Assembly (NCBI GenBank): GCA_047495785.1
Contig: JBLDXI010000127.1
Location: 1-21,163, forward strand
DNA: 21,163 nt
DNA from: Lepidodermella squamata
Lineage: Eukaryota > Gastrotricha
Reading direction: 5' to 3'
In this document: piece by piece, positions 15,561 through 21,163 of the stretch
How positions within the stretch are numbered: the first letter of the stretch is position 1
Layout: each line of letters begins with the position of its first letter
The notes under the pieces: model-generated
Database searches by the model: none
What the model was told of the DNA's origin: nothing
The model's input: the letters and a program-made list of their open reading frames with translations, nothing else
Position numbers and translations under genes: made by a program

Positions 15561-18113
15561 TTATTTCGTGGCCATGGTTTGTTTAATCCAGGATAAGACG
15601 CTGCAGACGCGGGCGAAAACCGAAGGAGCACCGCCTAGACCGCAACGGGACGCTCCCCATGAAACAACGCCGATAACTCTGGTTCTGCCCTCGGATTTGC
15701 AGAGTAACGGTCCTCCGCTGTCTCCAGTACAAGTCGATGGGCTTCCATTGCCCACGCAAAGTTGAGCGTCTGATAACCCACCGGAGTAAGCCCTGTTGCA
15801 AGCTGTACGGCTATTGATGTTCAGTTCAGCCATTTTGAGTACGGGGGATGAGGTATTAGCTAAGATTTAAAATTCAAAAATTGGATGAAACTTGAAGAGG
15901 TAGAGACTTACATTCCGTTCTACCCCAACCTGCAACTACAACATTCTCGCAGCCATCAATCGAGGTTGAGGTCGAAGATACGCTGCTTTGGCAGTTTGTT
16001 TCATCAGGCAGACAAACCGGGTGAATCGCTTCATTTAAATTAACGACTGAACTGAGTTTGATCAGCGCAAAGTCGTAGTTCCAGTTACGGCTCTGGTCGT
16101 AGTTTGGGTGTCGAAAAACCTGTGTTGACCTCTTCTCATCGCCGCCTTCATCGCGCGCTGAAAGGTCGTAGCGACCTAGAAGAGCTTTCACCCATTCAAT
16201 TCTGGCACCTCTTTCGTCATCCGTTATGCAGTGGGCGGCGGTTAGTAACCACTGGTTGGATATCAAGGCTGCTCCACATCCCGACAGCGAGCTTGCCCCG
16301 GAGAATTTCGTGTAGATTTTGACAACCCACGGGAATTCGCCCGGAGTTGCAAATGACCCACCGAAAATCGTGCGAGGAATATGGACAACACCACATTGGC
16401 TTGAATTCCAGGATGATGTCGGGGTTACCGTTGTTTGACCAGGCTGCCGAGTGGTTGGTCTCATTCTAGCCGCTGTTCGCGATCTAGTCGTAGTGGCTTG
16501 ACAGTTTGTCTCGTCCGACCCATCGGGGCAGTCCTCTTGAAAGATCCAAGTTAAAAAGGAACTTGTGAATACAAATTTAACAAACCCTCCCCGTCGCAAA
16601 CCCAAGGGCTAAGAGAACAGAAGAGTTTCAGAATGTAAAGAGAATGCACTTCAGAGATTAAACCTTTGTATGCATTTGCCACTGGACCGGCAACGAAATC
16701 CATTGCAAATTGGAGGCTGCATGGGGAAAATGAATTGGTCATCTACAGCGCGGTTGAAAATGTAACCTGACGGGCCTCGGCCGCGCAACCTATTTCGTCA
16801 GAGTTGTCTCCGCAATCGTTTTCTGAATCGCATCTAAGTAATTTTTTAAGAATTGCCGGGAAAAAATCAAAACTTTAATCCTCACCTGTATAGTATCGAT
16901 ACGCATTTCGAATTCGCGCATTGGAATTCAAAATTTGAGCATCGATTTGCTGCCCTTGAGGGTAGCTAAAATTACTCAAAAGTTATTCATATAATCATAA
17001 GTATAAGCGAATTAAATACCGTAGTTACTGCTCTCAAGGTCGTGCTTGCGATCGACGTAGTAAGGGTGCAGTTTTCCTCTTCGCTACTGTCGCCGCAATC
17101 GTCCTTCCGATCGCATACGTTCGTAGAATTTATGCACTTACCATTCGCGCAAGTGAAACCTCTGCAAATCGGCGCTCTCTTTGTTGTTGCTGCTGTTGTG
17201 GTTGTTACCTAGATAAGCAAATCATAATACCAATAGTCGAAGGTTTAATTGTCTTACAAAAACTCGTTCAAAACATCCAATTTCATCGCTAGCATCATCG
17301 CAGTCAGAATCGTAGTCACATCTATAAAGAAAAAGGTTATCTCGGTCTCAAAGGCTTATTTAAAAGACGAAACACATATTGCCGGTCGATGCATTGTTTG
17401 CTCACTAAACAAGGAAACTTGTCGGATCCACATTTCTAAGAAACAGACACGAATTAGTTGATACTTCAGTCAAGAAATTACTTGCGTTCAACTCAGCAGA
17501 TCCGCATTTAAATTCGTCACTGCCATCACCTGGGCGTGGAAATGATTGACGAAATGGAACTTTCAGGAATTTTCATACCACAGTCATCATCGCCGTCGCA
17601 TCTAATTATCGGAATGTCAGGGTATAATGCTTTTTTAAGTCGATTCTTGCTAACCTGAACGCGCCAGATATGCATTTTTTGTTGGCGCAAACAAACCCGG
17701 AACATGCTGAAAAAGCTTCAACTGGAGCCTTTAAAATTAAACACGGTAGCTGTGTATCATAGGAGCAGAGCAAAGTCTACCATTTCTTGGATAGATTCGG
17801 ATTTACATATCTCGAATGGCGGTAGCCAGATGTTATTCCGATAGCAAACAGCTCCTCGAGGTTGGTAATCCGTTGGACATTTTATCGTGACAATCGTCCC
17901 AGAAACAACTTTGTTACCTGCAGAGAGCTTTTCGCCCGAAATCGAGCTGAAAACTGCATTTTCTATCACCGGAATACGGCAAGTGTTTGCTGAGGCCGTT
18001 AATGCATAAATAATCTGCGAAGCAAAAGCTGAAGATTCATAGAACTCAGTAAACTCCCTGGCACACACCTGTTTTACAGCAATTACGAGTAGAAAGGAAT
18101 TGTCAAATTTCAT
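15561..18113 (-). CDS. Protease A: CCP, five LDLa, S1 serine protease, right copy (626 aa)
   Basis: Mirror copy of 6957-9509. Exons on the minus strand: 18069-18113, 17781-18014, 17655-17728, 17579-17601, 17486-17529, 17374-17435, 17258-17321, 17020-17208, 16886-16965, 16767-16833, 16664-16716, 16586-16608, 15912-16535, 15561-15859. The protein is the same as the left copy except for one residue that I could find. At 17510 the codon is TTT (Phe) where the left copy has TTG (Leu, position 7560), in the first LDLa right after the SDE calcium motif. All domains, the GC-AG intron (17436-17485) and the triad residues are retained. Both copies therefore look functional as written. Confidence 0.9.
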
Positions 18114-18522
18114 AGATAACAATCAACTTTCAGATACTGGAGAGAACGTTCTATTCAAGTGGTGATAATTTGAATTCAATTGTGTTCTCGCCAGGCGTGG
18201 TGAAAGTAGTAGCGTGGTCTTATAAAGATTAGTATTCATCAGTTTACTCAAGCGAGAATTATGCATCACAATGCTGCGTGGTAAAACCTGGACGTAGAAA
18301 ATAAAACAGGAAACGGCAGTCTATCTTCTTTGAAAGCGGATAATCTAGAGCACTGGAAAACTTCCTTTTCAAGACGGTCTGTAAATATTCGAAAAATTAA
18401 AAACCATAATTAGCATTCCCACCAAAACTGAGAAATATTAGACAAATTGAGCGTGTAATTCGTTACACCTAATTCAAACTACAATCCTCCGCAGGACATC
18501 TTTCACTTTATTTCATCCATGA
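18114..18522. other. Intergenic region protease A to GPCR1, right copy
   Basis: Mirror of 6548-6956, identical by eye. It holds the GPCR1 polyadenylation signal and presumably the protease A promoter; nothing else was seen. Confidence 0.35.
18507..18512 (-). promoter_or_regulatory. Polyadenylation signal, GPCR1, right copy
   Basis: AATAAA on the minus strand, 11 bases after the GPCR stop codon. Confidence 0.55.
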
Positions 18523-19769
18523 TCAATTTTGAGTCCCACATGTTCTACTACTACTGTCTGTCTTAATATCGTCGAAAAAACTCGTGGATTCTTCACTCGA
18601 TTTAGTATTAGGCGAAACAACGTTGATGCTGCTTTCCAAGAGAACGCTGTCAAGTCTTTTCTGGAAGTGGCTGGCTGATAAATGGGATTCGAAGCTTGAC
18701 GTACTGGGTCTCCTCATCACTCCTCGGTTCTTCGTGAACTTTCGGAAGAGGGTCCGCCGAAACAGCCTGTTTCCAATAAAGTAGATGAAGAAATTGAGGC
18801 TGTACTCGATTGAGAGGAGAATCACAACACCGGATGTTGCATTTCGCATTAAGGACTCATCGACGACGAAAAACCTGTCCCATATGAGCATTCGGCTGAT
18901 AGGACTTATCATAGTCATCTATTAACATGAGCGAATTTGTAAATATGTTCAACAAATTTTTAGTTTCTTACCGGTATCTCTCCTAAAACAGTAGCACAAG
19001 TCGCAGGGATCAAAGTTAGAGTAAGGTAATGCTGGTGTCGATTAGCGCAATTTTTAGGCAATGGAATGCCCATTTTCCGATGAAAGGAGTCGCGGTGAAC
19101 AGCAGCGATGAGTAACGCGTTGAAAACAATCAAAACCAGCAATATTCCAACGTTGTAAATCATGAAGCGGATCAATGAATAGTAGAATAAATAGTCTTCC
19201 AAACCGATATAATCCTCGCTTTCGTTGCATCTTAACGAAGGCTGGAGGACGAACATTGCCATTCGCGGGAGATTTACCACAGTTACTAATGCCATTATGA
19301 CGTAGCAGTAGTAACGGGCTCTCTTTCTTTGCTCGAATAGCGCTACAATGTCGCTTTGCGAGGCTTTGTTCGTTGTAATGAAGATATAGCGTTCGACAGT
19401 GTACGCTACTGTAAAAATGACGGACTGGGTCCTGCCCCAACACGCCAGCGGCCATGCAAAGTATGCTGATATAGGCTGGGTCCATTCTGGGTAGTTGGCT
19501 AGGTGCCAATTTAGGATTGTGAAAGACAATTGACCGGTCAAGTTGACTATTTGAATTGCGGCAAGAAAGGTCAAAAATACGTAAGTTGGGGATCTGAAAG
19601 TCCGTGAATCTTTCAAGATGACGAAGTTCAGCGCATTCCCGATGATGCCGAGGGTACTCATAATCGGGACTCCATACAGAACCAGAAAAATTAGGAAAGG
19701 ACAGTCGGTTTTAGCCTCGTCCGGGCAGAAACTTGCCGTCTTACTGGATATATTCGTCAGAAAGCCCAT
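18523..19769 (-). CDS. FMRFamide-receptor-like GPCR, right copy (397 aa)
   Basis: Mirror copy of 5301-6547, with exons 18972-19769 and 18523-18918 on the minus strand and a 53-bp intron. The encoded protein is identical to the left copy, with ERY at 126-128 and NFFIY at 308-312. The only nearby difference is a leader base at 19835 (T on the plus strand; the left copy has G at 5235 on the gene strand), 66 bases before the ATG. In this orientation the receptor is the first of four co-directional genes: GPCR1, protease A, protease B, GPCR2. Confidence 0.88.
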
Positions 19770-20657
19770 TAATTATAAAAAATTGAAAGAAAATCTATTA
19801 AAAAGACGACAATTTAATAGAAAAATTTGCTCTTTTTTTGGCAAGGTCATCGGCTAATTATTTCTAAAATTCCAGGGAAAATTGCTGATCAAGTGCTGCT
19901 CTGACGCATTTACAAAGTGGTTTTACGCAGTCTTCTTATCGTTATCGGATCAAAAAACTTGAGACTATAGGTTTTGTTCCTGTCAGAGGACAATGTTGTT
20001 AACTGCATGCATTCTCAAGAGGGAGAGGAAGAAAAATAAATCGATGGGCCGAGTCTAACTGCTAGTTCCGCAGGAAATAATTTCAAAGTGTGAAGGAACG
20101 CTGACGAATTTCGGTGATTTTATTGTGCAATGGCGTTTAAAAAACCGGTCAAAAGGCCGAATGTATATCGATCAATGTGAATCTTGAACTTCGGATGCAG
20201 CTTTCATCGCTCTATTTCCGCATACAGCAGTTCTATTTTGACCATCGGGCGTGGTAATCCGCATCCTGATTGATCGACTTACAAGTTTGATTAGTGTCAC
20301 ACACGATTCATGCGTCATGCATCAATAATCTTGACACGCATATACGCGCTGGCATAAGCAACGCGTACTTAAGGTCGCACCCGCTAATACTCGGTTATCT
20401 TCCGCCCCTTGAGACAACTTGTATTAAAATCAATTTGCGAAAATCCATCTCTCCCCCCGGATCATGGGCCGAAATTGCTTTTTGCTTTTCATGTGTTATC
20501 TGATCCCGCTGCTCAGAGACAAGTTTATCCCAGCTTGTATATCTAGGCTATCATGAATGATAAATGGGTGATAAGATTTAACTCATGAGCAATGGTAAAG
20601 AGAAACAAAGCGAAAAGAGCGATAACTTATTATTTACACTCACACTAAGTTTAAATC
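19770..20657. other. Divergent intergenic region, right copy
   Basis: Mirror of 4413-5300. It separates the divergent GPCR1 and cysteine-rich genes and should hold both promoters. A GATA-type site is at 20569-20576. No convincing exon or RNA gene was seen. Confidence 0.4.
20569..20576 (+). promoter_or_regulatory. GATA-type site upstream of the cysteine-rich gene, right copy
   Basis: TGATAAGA about 82 bases upstream of the ATG at 20658; mirror of 4494-4501. Confidence 0.3.
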
Positions 20658-20995
20658 ATGCGTGTATTCTGGAATATTGTATGTCTCAGCATAATTTCAA
20701 TCACCTTCTGCTATGGCCATGCATTATTTGGTGATCCAACAAACTCCCATCGACATTGGTGAGCCAGATTTTTAAAGCTTATAATCAAGGAAAACCAATG
20801 CGTTTTTCCAGCCCTTGCTCAGACTGCTATCAAGTTGGTCGGGTGTGCAACTTTGACAAGCTAACGCGAAACTACACCTGCCGATTTGGACTGTGCCCAT
20901 GCTTTGTAACAGCGGGTGGAGTTAACATTCAAGCTCAGTTATCTTGCTATAAATTTTGCGTTCAAGATGGTACTGAAGATTCCTATCTATGTTGA
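20658..20995 (+). CDS. Small secreted cysteine-rich protein, right copy (94 aa)
   Basis: Exons 20658-20758 and 20812-20995 with a 53-bp intron. The protein is identical to the left copy: a signal peptide of about 20 residues, then ten cysteines including two CPC motifs, ending in cysteine just before TGA. The ATG at 20658 is preferred because it alone gives a signal peptide and an in-phase splice to the cysteine-rich exon. The four-TM gene follows on the same strand after 81 bp. It is not recognised as a known family. Confidence 0.75.
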
Positions 20996-21003
20996 ATAAT
21001 AAT

Positions 21004-21009
21004 AATAAA
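21004..21009 (+). promoter_or_regulatory. Polyadenylation signal, cysteine-rich gene, right copy
   Basis: AATAAA 8 bases after the TGA, inside an ATA/AAT repeat that has one more unit than the left arm. Confidence 0.5.
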
Positions 21010-21076
21010 ACGTCCGCCTTAATTTTTAAAAAAATGGAGTTTTTCTTTTTCATGTGGTTTATTTCGAACTATCAAA

Positions 21077-21163
21077 ATGCCTCACGTAACTGCTGATATG
21101 ATGAGCCTATCGAGCTCTACTGATGGTGATGAAGAAGCAAAGCGAAAGGAAGGTGAAAAGTTT
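21077..21163 (+). CDS. Four-transmembrane protein, right copy, first 29 codons (runs off window)
   Basis: Start of the inverted copy of the gene at 3305-3996. The 29 codons encode the same residues as the left copy. One synonymous change is seen: the Ser codon TCT in the left copy (third base at 3961) is TCG here. The leader between the cysteine-rich stop and this ATG carries four further substitutions relative to the left arm. Whether the rest of the gene is present lies beyond the window. Confidence 0.7.
   Translation, partial: MPHVTADMMSLSSSTDGDEEAKRKEGEKF

Larger units (their letters stand above)
12963..21163 (-). repeat. Right arm of the giant inverted duplication
   Basis: Reverse-complement partner of 3910-12112, running off the window end. 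At its inner end the sequence continues into the protease B last exon and GPCR2 without disturbance, and all reading frames are intact. This makes the right arm plus spacer the more natural, probably ancestral, arrangement. Confidence 0.97.

Noticed and set aside
3910-21163. Large composite transposon or virus with terminal inverted repeats
   Set aside because: The repeats contain ordinary intron-bearing animal genes, and there is no transposase, integrase, capsid or polymerase sequence anywhere in the window.
1-21163. CRISPR array, tRNA or rRNA genes
   Set aside because: No regularly spaced direct repeats and no recognisable tRNA or rRNA sequence were seen on either strand.

Overview
The window is animal nuclear DNA. 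Genes are split by many very small introns: 30 of the 31 complete introns I could place with confidence are 46-57 bp. They are mostly GT-AG, with varied 3' splice sites rather than the strict TTTTCAG of Caenorhabditis. AATAAA signals lie within tens of bases of stop codons and genes are closely packed. The gene families are LDLa-bearing S1 proteases, FMRFamide-receptor-like GPCRs, a small cysteine-rich secreted protein, and ankyrin and multi-TM proteins. Together with moderate GC, this fits a small-genome ecdysozoan. An enoplean (clade I, whipworm-type) nematode is my first guess and a tardigrade the second. This is inference; there is no rRNA or marker gene to settle it.

Layout. 1-893 is the 3' end of an ankyrin-repeat gene (+). 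894-2212 is non-coding and holds a striking 75-bp-arm hairpin at 1302-1491. 2213-2460 is the last exon of a multi-TM protein (-). 3305-3996 is a two-exon four-TM protein (-). From about 3910 to the window end at 21163 the DNA is one giant inverted duplication. The left arm is 3910-12112, the spacer 12113-12962 and the right arm 12963-21163 (cut by the window edge). Paired positions sum to 25070 over most of the length. Each arm carries, outward to inward: the four-TM gene (only its first 87 bp on the right), a 94-aa ten-cysteine secreted protein, an FMRFamide-receptor-like GPCR (397 aa), protease A (626 aa: signal peptide, CCP, five LDLa, S1) and protease B (627 aa: signal peptide, six LDLa, Thr-rich linker, S1).

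The copies are not equal at the inner edge. The right copy of protease B is complete; its last exon lies at 12699-12994, partly in the spacer. It is followed on the same strand by a second GPCR that is cut off after TM3 where the left arm begins. The left copy of protease B loses its last exon at the same junction and also carries six small indels in its final 270 bp. Reading the minus strand from the right therefore gives the natural gene order: GPCR1, protease A, protease B, GPCR2. The left arm is a fold-back of that sequence.

What the fold-back is remains open. From 4076 to about 11800 I found only two substitutions between the arms. The outermost 166 bp differ by five substitutions and a 3-bp repeat-unit change, which looks like real allelic or evolutionary divergence. 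The indel cluster beside the junction looks like uncorrected long-read sequence or decay. Either a true palindrome homogenised by gene conversion, or an inverted mis-join of two haplotypes or a fold-back read, can explain this. Functionally, the proteases look secreted and tethered to their recognition domains by a conserved disulfide. Both lack a basic residue at the canonical activation site, and both have Ser or Thr instead of Asp at the specificity position.
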